From positions 247,653-311,652 of the forward strand of contig NZ_SZVW01000012.1 in assembly GCF_007655005.1 (NCBI RefSeq): DNA of 64,000 nucleotides, given 5' to 3'. Below, in pieces: positions 9,018 through 16,938 of the stretch. Each line of letters begins with the position of its first letter. Within the stretch, counting starts at the first letter, position 1. This DNA comes from Streptomyces tibetensis. Its GTDB lineage: Bacteria; Actinomycetota; Actinomycetes; Streptomycetales; Streptomycetaceae. Under the pieces are notes generated by a model. That model was not told the DNA's origin and did no database searches. It was given only the letters and a program-made list of their open reading frames with translations. The translations under genes and the position numbers were made by a program.

Positions 9018-9779
9018 TCAGACGGTCCGGACGACGGTGCCGCCGTCCTCGAGTGCGGTGACTTCCTCGGCGGCTGCGGTGGTGTCCGTGACGAGGATGT
9101 GCAGCAGGGCGGCGGCACCGACGTGGGCGTAGGCGGTGTGACCGAGTTTGCTGCCGTCGGCGGCGCCGATGACGCGGCGGGCGGAGGCGATGCCCGCCTT
9201 CTTCACCGCGGCGTCGTCGAGGTCGTAGGCGGTCAGGCCGTCGGCGGCGGTCAGCCCGCAGCAGCCGATGACGGCGGTGTCGAAGCGCAGGGCGGCCAGG
9301 GAGGCGAGGGTGAGGGGGCCGGTGAGGGCTCCTTCACCGGCGCGCGGCTGCCCGCCGGGCACGACCAGTGTGGCCGGGCCGGGTGTCTCGCCGACCAGGT
9401 GGATGGCCTGCAGGGACAGGGGCATCACGGTGACGGGCCGCTCGCGCAGGAGGCGGGCGACCTCCAGGCAGGTGGTGCCGCTGTCCAGCAGGACGCTCTC
9501 GCCGTCGGCGATGCGTGCGGAGATCTCGGCGGCGATCCGGCGTTTGGCGTCGATCGCCTCGTGGGCGCGCAGCGCGAAGGGGGGTTCCTCGCCCCGGAGC
9601 AGCAGGGTGCGTGCCCCTCCGCGGACGCGTTCGAGGACGCCCTGGGCGGCGAGGGTGTCGAGGTCGCGCCTGATGGTCATCTCCGAGGCGCCGGTCAGCT
9701 CCGCGAGTTCCTGGACCGTCGCGCCTCCGGCGTCCCTGACGACCTTCGCGATCAGCCCGTGCCGGTCTGCGTTGCTCAT
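9018..9779 (-). CDS. DeoR/GlpR-family transcriptional regulator
   Basis: 253 residues. The N-terminal helix-turn-helix (ATVQELAELTGASEMTIRRD, then DTLAAQGVLERVRGGA) is the DeoR signature. The C-terminal DeoRC sugar-phosphate-sensing domain shows LLDSGTTCLEVARLL, TAVIGCCGLTAADGLT and GAADGSKLGHTAYAHVG. Such proteins repress carbohydrate genes until a phosphorylated sugar binds. The ATG at 9779 starts the product right at the first helix; a longer upstream frame only crosses the divergent MFS gene. The gene diverges from the MFS gene at 9870 with paired palindromes between them, so it probably controls both. The inducing sugar cannot be read from the sequence. Confidence 0.9.
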   Translation of the reverse strand: MSNADRHGLIAKVVRDAGGATVQELAELTGASEMTIRRDLDTLAAQGVLERVRGGARTLLLRGEEPPFALRAHEAIDAKRRIAAEISARIADGESVLLDSGTTCLEVARLLRERPVTVMPLSLQAIHLVGETPGPATLVVPGGQPRAGEGALTGPLTLASLAALRFDTAVIGCCGLTAADGLTAYDLDDAAVKKAGIASARRVIGAADGSKLGHTAYAHVGAAALLHILVTDTTAAAEEVTALEDGGTVVRTV

Positions 9780-9805
9780 ACCGCGATTGAACACCACTGT
9801 GAAAT

Positions 9806-9854
9806 GAACAACAAATCTGTTCGTTACGCCACTCTTCGAACACCATGAATGTTC
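9806..9854. promoter_or_regulatory. Paired DeoR-type operators
   Basis: GAACA-N7-TGTTC occurs at 9806-9822 and again at 9838-9854, exactly 32 bp apart (about three helical turns). The second half of each copy continues identically as TGTTCGTTACGC. A further half-site GAACA lies at 9789-9793. The pair sits between the divergent deoR-type and MFS genes, the natural place for a DeoR operator with two bound dimers on one DNA face. Assignment to this regulator is inference. Confidence 0.65.
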
Positions 9855-9869
9855 GTTACGCTGGGCGGT

Positions 9870-11078
9870 ATGGAACGTTCCCTGCGAGCCGCCCGCGTGG
9901 CGACCTATGTCTACTTCGTCCTGTACGGCACCTTGCTGGGCACCTGGGTGGTCAACATCCCCGCGATCGAGGAGCGCGTGGGCATCAGCCACGCCGCGCT
10001 CGGCGGCCTGCTGGTAGTGCTCGGGCTCGGAGCCTTCCTGGGCATGCAGGTGGCGGGTCCCCTGACCGACCGGCTCGGCACCCGCGTCGTGGTTCCCGCC
10101 GGCGGCGTGCTCTGCGGCGCGACCCTGTTCCTGCCCGGACTCGCCCACGATCCGTGGACGCTGGCCGGCGCGCTGCTGGTCTTCGGGCTCTGCAACGGCT
10201 GCCTGGACGTGAGCATGAACGCCCACGCCGTGCACGTGGAGAAGGCCTACGGCCGCCCCGTCATGTCCGGCTTCCACGCCACGTTCTCCGTCGGCGGTGT
10301 CCTCGCCGCACTCGCCGGAGCGGGCGCGGCGAGCGCCGGCTGGCACCCGGCCGCGGGCATGGCCGCCATGGGAGCCGTGGGCGTCGTGACCGCCCTGGCC
10401 TCGGCACGCGCCCTGCTGCCCGCCGCTCCCGCCGTCGAAGGCCCCGGCCCCGCGGAGGAGACCGGGACATCACCGGCCGCCGAGCGCGGCGGCACCACGG
10501 GCCGGGTCTGGCTGCTGGCCCTCCTGGCGCTGATGGTGATGCTGTGCGAGGGCGCCGCCAACGACTGGAGCGCCCTGCACATGAGGGACGTCCTCGGTGC
10601 GTCCGCCGGCACGGCTGCCTTCGCGTACGGCACCTTCGCCGCGGCCATGACCGTCGGCCGGCTCCTCGCCGACCGCCTCGCCGCCCGGTTCGGCTCGCCG
10701 GCGATCCTGCGCCACGGCGCGGTCATGGCCGCCGTCGGCATCACCCTCGTGGTCCTCGGCCCGTGGCTGTGGGCCGTGTTCACCGGCTGGGCGCTGTTCG
10801 GACTGGGCCTGTCCGGCACCGTCCCGCAGCTGTTCAGCGCGGCCGGGCACGCCGATCCCGCCGCCGCCGGGGCCAACGTCTCCCGTGTCGCCGGACTCGG
10901 CTACGTCGGCATGCTCGCCGGCCCCGCCGTGATCGGCTGGCTCACGCACGTCGTCGCCCTCAACCACACCTTCGTCCTGTTGGCCCTGCTGTGCGTGACC
11001 ACCGCCGTGGGCGCCGGCGTCCTGCGCACCGGACCCGACCGCACCCGCGAACGCGAGATGGCGGCCAACACCCCCTGA
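9870..11078 (+). CDS. MFS transporter
   Basis: About 402 residues with twelve likely transmembrane helices in two halves joined by an Ala/Pro/Glu-rich loop (near residues 190-215). The A-motif-like PLTDRLGTRVVV follows helix 2, and a second copy, GRLLADRLAARFG, starts the C-terminal half. I prefer the ATG at 9870 over the ATG at 9849 because the latter lies inside the second operator. It diverges from the DeoR regulator and is followed by a strong terminator, so it is a one-gene unit. Its likely substrate is a sugar or small polar metabolite, judged from the DeoR partner; no specific family is claimed. Confidence 0.85.
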   Translation: MERSLRAARVATYVYFVLYGTLLGTWVVNIPAIEERVGISHAALGGLLVVLGLGAFLGMQVAGPLTDRLGTRVVVPAGGVLCGATLFLPGLAHDPWTLAGALLVFGLCNGCLDVSMNAHAVHVEKAYGRPVMSGFHATFSVGGVLAALAGAGAASAGWHPAAGMAAMGAVGVVTALASARALLPAAPAVEGPGPAEETGTSPAAERGGTTGRVWLLALLALMVMLCEGAANDWSALHMRDVLGASAGTAAFAYGTFAAAMTVGRLLADRLAARFGSPAILRHGAVMAAVGITLVVLGPWLWAVFTGWALFGLGLSGTVPQLFSAAGHADPAAAGANVSRVAGLGYVGMLAGPAVIGWLTHVVALNHTFVLLALLCVTTAVGAGVLRTGPDRTREREMAANTP

Positions 11079-11080
11079 CC

Positions 11081-11120
11081 GCTTGTGCGGCACGGTCCCT
11101 GACAGCCGTGCCGCACAAGC
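11081..11120 (+). terminator. Terminator after the MFS gene
   Basis: Perfect 15-bp stem GCTTGTGCGGCACGG / CCGTGCCGCACAAGC with a 10-base loop, starting 2 bp after the MFS stop and followed by TCTCCTTTCC. Confidence 0.85.
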
Positions 11121-11182
11121 TCTCCTTTCCCCGGTCACCCGAGGCCAGGGAGAACGCCCTCAGCCGACCGAAGGAGCCCCCG

Positions 11183-12172
11183 ATGCCCGAGTCCCCCGCA
11201 CACCCCGCCCGCGGCCCTGTCGGTGTCATGCTGCCGCTCGATCTCCCCGTCGGCGAGGTGCTGCCCTATGCCCGGCGCGCCGAGGAGCTGGGGTTCGACC
11301 AGGTCTGGGTGGTGGAGGACCTCGGCTGGCGCGGCGGTGTCGCCCAGGCCGCCACCGTCCTGGCCGCCACCACGAACCTCACCGTCGGGATCGGCATCAT
11401 GCCCGCCGGCGCCCGCAACGTGGCCTTCGCCGCGATGGAACTGGCCACCCTCGCCCAGCTCCACCCCGGCCGGCTCATCGCGGGGATCGGCCACGGCATG
11501 CCCGGCTGGATGCGCCAGGTCGGGTCCTGGCCCGAGAGCCCCCTGACGCTGATCAAGGAGTACACGAGGGCGCTGCGCCTGCTCATCGCCGGTGAGCCCG
11601 GCCCCGGGAACGGCCGGTACGTACGCTGCGAAGGCGTGGTCCTCACCGAGATCCCGGACCTCGTCCCCCCGGTGATCCTGGGTGTCCGCGGCCCCAAGTC
11701 GCAGGCGGTCGCGGGCGAGGTCGCCGACGGACTCCTCCTGGCCGAACCCGCCGCACCCGGCTACATCACCGCCTCCCTGCGCAACCTGGGCCCCGCCGCC
11801 ACGCACTCTCCGCAGATCGTCGTCTACGACGCCGCCGCCGTGGACGACGACGAGGAAGCCGCCCTGACCCGCGTCCGCGCCGCCCTGGAGCCGGTCGGTG
11901 AGCCGCAGTGGGCCGCGCACATCGACCCCCTGCCCTTCGCCGAGGAACTGCGCGCACACCGCGCCGCCAGCCCCGACGCCCGGCACTTCGCCCGGACGAT
12001 GCCCGCGGACTGGGTCCGTGCGCTGAGCATCGCCGGCACCCCCGCCCAGGCCCGCGCGGCGATCGACGCCCGCCACGCCGCCGGCGCGACCAGCGTCGTC
12101 CTCGCCCCGGCGGGCCCCGACCGCCTGGCCGCACTGGACTCGCTCGCCCGCGCCCTGCCCCACCGGCACTGA
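11183..12172 (+). CDS. Luciferase-like monooxygenase family protein (probable F420-dependent oxidoreductase)
   Basis: 329 residues forming a TIM-barrel typical of the LLM superfamily: GVMLPLDLPVGEVLPYARRA, EELGFDQVWVVEDL, TNLTVGIGIMP, ELATLAQLHPGRLIAGIGHG, PPVILGVRGPKSQAVAGEVAD. The Gly-x-Gly-His after the AGI strand is characteristic. The ATG follows AAGGAG with 6-base spacing. In actinomycetes most members use F420 rather than FMN. The HAD gene follows 37 bp downstream and may be in the same transcript. The substrate is unknown. Confidence 0.85.
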   Translation: MPESPAHPARGPVGVMLPLDLPVGEVLPYARRAEELGFDQVWVVEDLGWRGGVAQAATVLAATTNLTVGIGIMPAGARNVAFAAMELATLAQLHPGRLIAGIGHGMPGWMRQVGSWPESPLTLIKEYTRALRLLIAGEPGPGNGRYVRCEGVVLTEIPDLVPPVILGVRGPKSQAVAGEVADGLLLAEPAAPGYITASLRNLGPAATHSPQIVVYDAAAVDDDEEAALTRVRAALEPVGEPQWAAHIDPLPFAEELRAHRAASPDARHFARTMPADWVRALSIAGTPAQARAAIDARHAAGATSVVLAPAGPDRLAALDSLARALPHRH

Positions 12173-12209
12173 CCCGAACGCCCCCGACACCCCAAGGGAA
12201 CGGATCCCC

Positions 12210-12848
12210 ATGTCCACCGACCGCCGCCGCATCGTGCTCTTCGACCTCTTCGGGGTCATAGCCCGCCACCAACGCCCGGGCGTTCTGGAGAAGATGGCCG
12301 CCCGCTGCCACACCTCCACCGAGGACTTCACCACGGCCTACTGGACCCACCGCCCGCCCTACGACGCCGGCCGGCAGACCGCGTCCGCGTACTGGACCGA
12401 CGTCCTGCACGCGCTGTCCCGCCCCGCGGACGCCGACACGATCGAAGAGCTGCGGCTCACCGACATCGACAGCTGGTCCCGGGTCGACGAGCGCATGGTC
12501 ACCTACGTACGGGACCTGCGGGAGCGGGCCCGGGTCGCCCTGCTGTCCAACATCCCCGCGGACCACGCGGACGCCTTCCTCGCCGCCCAGCCCTGGCTGC
12601 ACGACCTCGACCACCTCACCTTCTCCGGAAGGATCGGTGTGGCCAAGCCCGACCCGGCCGCCTTCCAGCACTGCGTCATCGCCCTGCGGGCCGCACCCGC
12701 CGACTTCCTCTTCGTCGACGACCGCGAGGAGAACGTCCGCGCGGCACAGGCCGTCGGCATGGACGGGCGCGTCTTCACCGGCCAGGACGAACTGGCGGCC
12801 GTCATCGACGCGTGGCTGCCCGGGTTCACGGGCCGGCGCATCGGCTGA
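12210..12848 (+). CDS. HAD-superfamily hydrolase (haloacid-dehalogenase/epoxide-hydrolase-like subfamily)
   Basis: 212 residues. Motif I is VLFDLFGVI, with Gly in place of the second Asp; the first Asp nucleophile is kept. Motif II is VALLSNIP, motif III lysine is in GVAKPDPAAFQ and motif IV is FLFVDDREENV. The Asp-Leu-Phe-Gly form is seen in subfamily IA members such as 2-haloacid dehalogenases and in relatives of unassigned substrate, so a phosphatase role should not be assumed. It lies 37 bp after the luciferase-like gene. Confidence 0.82.
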   Translation: MSTDRRRIVLFDLFGVIARHQRPGVLEKMAARCHTSTEDFTTAYWTHRPPYDAGRQTASAYWTDVLHALSRPADADTIEELRLTDIDSWSRVDERMVTYVRDLRERARVALLSNIPADHADAFLAAQPWLHDLDHLTFSGRIGVAKPDPAAFQHCVIALRAAPADFLFVDDREENVRAAQAVGMDGRVFTGQDELAAVIDAWLPGFTGRRIG

Positions 12849-12934
12849 GTACCGGAGGACGACCACCGGGTATCTCACCATGCGAGACGCCCATACCGAA
12901 AAACAAGACAGCTGACATCGTTGCATTACCCATG

Positions 12935-12948
12935 TTTCAAACGTGAAA
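12935..12948. promoter_or_regulatory. Palindrome upstream of the MHS transporter
   Basis: TTTCA-AACG-TGAAA is a perfect 5-bp inverted repeat with a 4-base centre, ending 9 bp before the ATG at 12958. It could be an operator overlapping the translation start region. No dedicated regulator gene is adjacent. Confidence 0.35.
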
Positions 12949-12957
12949 GACCGAGCG

Positions 12958-14370
12958 ATGCCCGCACCAGCCACCGGTTCAGCCCCCACGCCCGCCAACC
13001 CGCGGTCCCGCGTGCTCGTCGCCAGCCTCATGGGCACGACGATCGAGTTCTACGACTTCTACATCTACGCGACCGCCGCGGTGCTCGTCTTCCCCCAGCT
13101 CTTCTTCCCGAGCAGCGACCCGACCACCGCGCTGCTGTCGTCCTTCGCGGTCTTCGGCGCCGCGATGGTGGCCCGTCCGATCGGTGCCGTCGTCTTCGGG
13201 CACCTCGGTGACCGGCTCGGCCGCAAGAAGACACTCGTCGTCTCGCTGCTGACCATGGGCATCGCCACGTTCCTCATCGGGGTGCTGCCCACCTACGCGC
13301 AGGCCGGCTGGCTGGCCACCGCGCTGCTCGTACTCATGCGGCTCGCGCAGGGCTTCGCACTCGGCGGCGAGTGGAGCGGCGCCGCCCTGGTCGCGACCGA
13401 GAACGCCCCCAGCGGCAAGCGCGCCCTGTACGGCACCTTCCCGCAACTGGGCGCCCCGCTCGGCTTCATCATCGGCAACGGCCTGTTCCTGATCATGGGC
13501 GCGCTGCTGCCGTCCGCGGCCGGCGCCGACCCCTCGCAGCCCTCGGACGCCTTCGTCAGCTGGGGCTGGCGCGTCCCGTTCCTGTTCTCCGCGGTGATGG
13601 TCGCGATCGGCCTGTGGGTGCGCTCCCGGCTCGTCGAGTCGGCGGTCTTCGCCAGGACCCGCGAGTCCGGCGGGGTGCAGCGGCTGCCGCTCGTCACCGT
13701 GGTGCGCAGCCACGGGAAGCAGTTGGTACTGGGCACCTTCATCATGCTGGCGACCTACGTGCTCTTCTACCTGATGACCACGTTCTCGCTGAGCTACGGA
13801 CGCACCGCCAAGGACGCCGCCGTGCCCGGACTCGGCTACGACTACACCACGTTCGTCCTCATGATGATCTTCGGCGGGCTGTTCTTCGCCGCGTTCACCC
13901 TGGCCTCGGGTCCGCTCGCGGACCGGTACGGGCGGCGCACCACCCTGATCTGGATCACCGCCGCGATCGTGGTCTTCGGACTGGTCTGGGTGCCGCTGAT
14001 CGATCTCGGCACCCTCGGCGTGGTGCTGTGGCTCGTCCTCGGCTTCACCCTGATGGGCATGACGTTCGGACCGATGGGCGCGCTCCTGCCCGAACTGTTC
14101 CCGACCAGCGTCCGTTACACCGGCTCCGGCATCTCGTACAACGTCAGCTCGATCCTCGGAGCGGCGGTCGCCCCGTTCATCGCCGTGGCGCTGTGGGAGG
14201 CGGGAGACGGCTCGCCGTGGCTGGTCGGCGTCTACCTCTCGGCGATGGCGGTGCTGACGCTGATCGCGCTCCTGCTCGGCAAGGAGACCAAGCACGCCTC
14301 TCTGGACGACCGCGAGGCCGCCTCCGCCGACGACGCGACCCGGACCCGGGCGGGCTCCCCCACCTCCTGA
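12958..14370 (+). CDS. MHS-family MFS transporter (metabolite:proton symporter)
   Basis: About 470 residues, twelve helices. Family marks are GTTIEFYDFYIYATAA in helix 1, HLGDRLGRKKTL in the first cytoplasmic loop and RLAQGFALGGEWSGAALVAT in helix 4. This pattern belongs to the metabolite:H+ symporter group that includes shikimate, alpha-ketoglutarate and proline/betaine carriers. Two starts compete: ATG at 12958 and GTG at 12943, neither with a good ribosome-binding site; I chose the ATG because the GTG lies within the palindrome. The substrate cannot be inferred. The tail is polar and disordered. Confidence 0.88.
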   Translation: MPAPATGSAPTPANPRSRVLVASLMGTTIEFYDFYIYATAAVLVFPQLFFPSSDPTTALLSSFAVFGAAMVARPIGAVVFGHLGDRLGRKKTLVVSLLTMGIATFLIGVLPTYAQAGWLATALLVLMRLAQGFALGGEWSGAALVATENAPSGKRALYGTFPQLGAPLGFIIGNGLFLIMGALLPSAAGADPSQPSDAFVSWGWRVPFLFSAVMVAIGLWVRSRLVESAVFARTRESGGVQRLPLVTVVRSHGKQLVLGTFIMLATYVLFYLMTTFSLSYGRTAKDAAVPGLGYDYTTFVLMMIFGGLFFAAFTLASGPLADRYGRRTTLIWITAAIVVFGLVWVPLIDLGTLGVVLWLVLGFTLMGMTFGPMGALLPELFPTSVRYTGSGISYNVSSILGAAVAPFIAVALWEAGDGSPWLVGVYLSAMAVLTLIALLLGKETKHASLDDREAASADDATRTRAGSPTS

Positions 14371-14432
14371 AGCCGCCCCCCCCGGACCGGCCCTCGAACC
14401 GACCGACCCTCAAACCGACCGGCGCTCACCAC

Positions 14433-14463
14433 CGCCGGGTCGCGAGCCTCCTCGCGCCCGGCG
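14433..14463 (+). terminator. Hairpin between MHS transporter and GH25 gene
   Basis: CGCCGGG-t-CGCGAG pairs with CTCGCG-CCCGGCG around a 4-base loop (one bulged T): 13 bp of stem. It lies 62 bp after the transporter stop. Confidence 0.65.
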
Positions 14464-14546
14464 TACGGCCATCGTCGCGGGGCATAACAACAACCCCCCG
14501 ACCCAAGGGGACTTCAGCCCACCCCACCCGCACCAAGGGAGCCCCC

Positions 14547-15104
14547 ATGCTGCGCGGCATCGACGTGAGCGCCTACCAGTCCTCCTCCTACAGCACCGAC
14601 GGCCTCTCCTTCGTCTTCGTCAAGGCGACGGAGGGGCGCTCCTACGTCAATCCGAAGCTCGCCGCCCAGACCAAGCGGGCCCGGGACGCCGGGCTGGTCG
14701 TCGGCTTCTATCACTTCCTGTGGCCCGGCAACCTCACCGCCCAGGCCGAGTACTTCGTCGGCAAGGCCCCGGACCGGGCGGGCGACATCCTCGCCGTCGA
14801 CTGGGAGACGACCGGTGAGGGGACGCACGCGAGCAACGCCGAGAAGGACCGGTTCCTGCGGAAGCTGAAGGAACTGCGCCCGCACAACCGGGTCATCCTC
14901 TACGCCAACCGCGACTTCTGGCTGAACGTCGACACGACGTCCTACGCGGGCGACGGCCTGTGGATCGCCGACTACGTCTCGGCGGGCAAGCCCCGCATCA
15001 AGGCCAGGTGGCGCTTCCACCAGTACACCGACGACCCGCTGGACAAGAACGTGGCCCGCTTCGACAGCAGAGCGGCGCTGCGGGAGTGGGCCGAGGACGC
15101 CTGA
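14547..15104 (+). CDS. GH25-type lysozyme-like protein without signal peptide
   Basis: 185 residues. MLRGIDVSAYQ at the very N-terminus, VFVKATEGRSYVNP, GFYHFLW, ILAVDWETTGEG and WRFHQYTDD follow the order of glycoside hydrolase family 25 (Chalaropsis-type lysozyme), including the acidic active-site cluster in VDWE. The product is only the catalytic barrel, and the ATG follows AAGGGAG at good spacing. No signal peptide is visible, so export may use another route or the enzyme may stay inside until lysis. Expected activity is cleavage of the MurNAc-GlcNAc bond of peptidoglycan. Confidence 0.85.
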   Translation: MLRGIDVSAYQSSSYSTDGLSFVFVKATEGRSYVNPKLAAQTKRARDAGLVVGFYHFLWPGNLTAQAEYFVGKAPDRAGDILAVDWETTGEGTHASNAEKDRFLRKLKELRPHNRVILYANRDFWLNVDTTSYAGDGLWIADYVSAGKPRIKARWRFHQYTDDPLDKNVARFDSRAALREWAEDA

Positions 15105-15120
15105 CCCGGTGCCGCGGCGG

Positions 15121-15150
15121 GCGACGTCAGCACGACGGGGCTGACGTCGC
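15121..15150. terminator. Bidirectional terminator
   Basis: Perfect 11-bp stem GCGACGTCAGC / GCTGACGTCGC with an 8-base loop between the convergent GH25 and NADP-reductase-like genes. Confidence 0.8.
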
Positions 15151-15161
15151 GCGGCGTGGCA

Positions 15162-15824
15162 CTAGCCGCTGAACTCCGGCGTGCGCTTCGGGGACGCCTC
15201 CGCCAGGGCCCTCGTGACCGCCTCCACGCCGTCGCGCAGGCCGTAGACCGGGGTGCCGGGCTGCTGGCGCCAGGAGTCGTCGATGCCGCCGGCGTCGACG
15301 GTGTCGAAGCCGAGCGCGTCGATCAGCTCCCGTACCTTGCGCTTGGCCGCCTCGTCGTCGCCCGCCACCGGCAGGGCCATGCGGCCGGGGTCGCCGACGG
15401 GGAGCGGGCGGTCCAGGATGTCCTGGGCGTAGGTGCCGTTGAAGGCCTTGACGACCGGGTGGCCGATGTGGCGTTCCGTCCAGCGGCTCTCGGTGAGGCC
15501 GTCGTCCTCGATCGCGGCGATCCTGCCGTCGCGCTGCTGAGGGTAGTAGTTGCCGGTGTCGATGACCGCGACGCCGTCCGCCGCGCCGTCGAGCAGACCG
15601 GAGGGAAGGTCCGGGACGGCCTTCAGCGGAACGGTGACGACGACGATCTCGGCGCCCCGGGCCGCCTCCCCGACCGTCACGGGCGTCGCGCCGGTCTCCT
15701 CCGCCAGGGCCGTGAGCGTCTCGGGGCCGCGGGAGTTGGCGACGGACACCTCGTGCCCGAGGGCGGTGAGCCGCCGGGTCAGGTTGCCGCCGATGTTGCC
15801 CGCGCCGATGATGCCGATCTTCAT
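15162..15824 (-). CDS. F420-dependent NADP oxidoreductase-like protein
   Basis: 220 residues. The N-terminal Rossmann fold KIGIIGAGNIGGNLTRRL, the NADP-type loop VANSRGPETL and the C-terminal PVYGLRDGVEAV region match the NADP_F420/FNO-like family, which exchanges hydride between NADPH and F420 or reduces small substrates. The ATG at 15824 is preceded by GGCGAGGAC. The frame is open upstream, but that part is Arg/Pro-rich and not conserved-looking. Convergent with GH25, it stands as a single gene. Presence of luciferase-like proteins elsewhere in the window fits an F420-using host. Confidence 0.82.
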   Translation of the reverse strand: MKIGIIGAGNIGGNLTRRLTALGHEVSVANSRGPETLTALAEETGATPVTVGEAARGAEIVVVTVPLKAVPDLPSGLLDGAADGVAVIDTGNYYPQQRDGRIAAIEDDGLTESRWTERHIGHPVVKAFNGTYAQDILDRPLPVGDPGRMALPVAGDDEAAKRKVRELIDALGFDTVDAGGIDDSWRQQPGTPVYGLRDGVEAVTRALAEASPKRTPEFSG

Positions 15825-16060
15825 GTCCTCGCCTCGCCCTTCCGGGGATGAACAGCGCCTTGGTGGAGTCTCGTGACCGGTCAACCTCCGGGGCACATGG
15901 GCTATTCCGGGCCGAGGAAGGGGTCTCCAGCTCCGTGCGCGGGACCTCTGCCGCCCCCTCGGCGCCCCCGTCCGCCGCCACCGGAACGGCACGAGGGCCG
16001 CTGGAGCGTGCGCTCGGCATGCCGGGACGTCCGGCCAGGCCCCTGTCCCGGGTACGGCGA

Positions 16061-16092
16061 GGGGCCCGGTCCGTGATCGTGGACCGGGCCCC
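16061..16092 (-). terminator. Terminator after the EF-hand gene
   Basis: Perfect 12-bp stem GGGGCCCGGTCC / GGACCGGGCCCC with an 8-base loop, 27 bp beyond the EF-hand stop in the direction of its transcription. Confidence 0.8.
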
Positions 16093-16119
16093 TTCACTCG
16101 CGGCCGGCGAGCGGTGCGC

Positions 16120-16332
16120 CTACTTGTTCAGGTAGGCCCAGAACTCGTCGAAGCTCAGCCGCTTGTCGCCGTCGAGGTCGCGGGTCTTGATGACGACCTC
16201 GGCGACCGACTCGGTGACGTTCCAGTCACCCGACCGGGCCAGGGCGGTCTTGAACTCGGCAGCGGTGATGAATCCGTCACCGTCCGTATCGATCCGCTCG
16301 AACTGCTTGCGTGCTTCCTCGATGTCCGCCAC
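16120..16332 (-). CDS. Small EF-hand calcium-binding protein
   Basis: 70 residues with two canonical EF-hand loops. Loop 1 is residues 15-26 (D15, D17, D19, T23, E26; DTDGDGFITAAE). Loop 2 is residues 52-63 (D52, D54, D56, S60, E63; DLDGDKRLSFDE). I chose the GTG at 16332 (VADIEEARKQF) because AGGGGCGGA lies just upstream; the ATG five codons earlier lacks a ribosome-binding site. It resembles the small Cab calcium-buffer proteins of Streptomyces, which affect calcium signalling in germination and aerial growth. Cytoplasmic, followed by a strong terminator. Confidence 0.88.
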   Translation of the reverse strand: MADIEEARKQFERIDTDGDGFITAAEFKTALARSGDWNVTESVAEVVIKTRDLDGDKRLSFDEFWAYLNK

Positions 16333-16443
16333 CGATCCGCCCCTCATCTCGTGCTGTGCGTCCTAGTGACGCAGGTCTGACGGAGGTCAGGTTAACCGGC
16401 CGTGCCCGCCTCCGGCGCGGCGGCACCGGGCACCCCGGTGGGG

Positions 16444-16917
16444 TCAGGCGGCCTGCCCACGGTGTGGCAGCCGGGAGGGGGTGTCGCCCGTCGGCCATGT
16501 GCTGTCCTTCTTCTCGCCGAGCCGCTGCGGGCAGATCCGGACTCCGGGCTTGCGGGTCCGGTCGTGCAGGTCGCCGAGCCGGTCGAGCAGTTGGGCTCGG
16601 ACCCGGGTGAGGTCGTCGATGCGCTGCTGGATCACGGCGAGCCGCTGCTCGAACACGGCGATCTTGGCGCCGGGGTCCACACAGCTGTGGTCGCTCAGCA
16701 GCTCGTCGCGCAGGCAGCCGTCGATGAGCAGCAGATCGTCCGTGGTCAGCCCGGCGGCCAGAAGCAGCCGGATGTTCTCCACGACCCGCACCGCTTCCGT
16801 CCCGTAGGTGCGGTACCCGTTGGAGGAGCGCTCGGGGTGCAGCAGTCCGTGCTCCTCGTAGTACCGCAGTGCCCGGGTGGTGGTGCCGGTCGCGTGCGCG
16901 AGTTCCCCGATGCGCAT
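16444..16917 (-). CDS. MerR-family transcriptional regulator
   Basis: 157 residues. The N-terminal winged helix is unmistakable (MRIGELAHATGTTTRALRYY, then EEHGLLHPERSSNGYRTY). A dimerisation coiled coil follows (about residues 82-115). Two cysteines (in HSCVDPG and RICPQ) might be sensors, but they do not match the SoxR cluster or metal-site spacing. It is encoded 21 bp downstream of the MFS gene and is probably co-transcribed with it. The MerR-like palindrome at 18263-18286 in front of the MFS gene is its likely target, so the regulator would control its own operon. Confidence 0.88.
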   Translation of the reverse strand: MRIGELAHATGTTTRALRYYEEHGLLHPERSSNGYRTYGTEAVRVVENIRLLLAAGLTTDDLLLIDGCLRDELLSDHSCVDPGAKIAVFEQRLAVIQQRIDDLTRVRAQLLDRLGDLHDRTRKPGVRICPQRLGEKKDSTWPTGDTPSRLPHRGQAA

Positions 16918-16938
16918 GGTGCTCCTTTCGGTTTCCGG

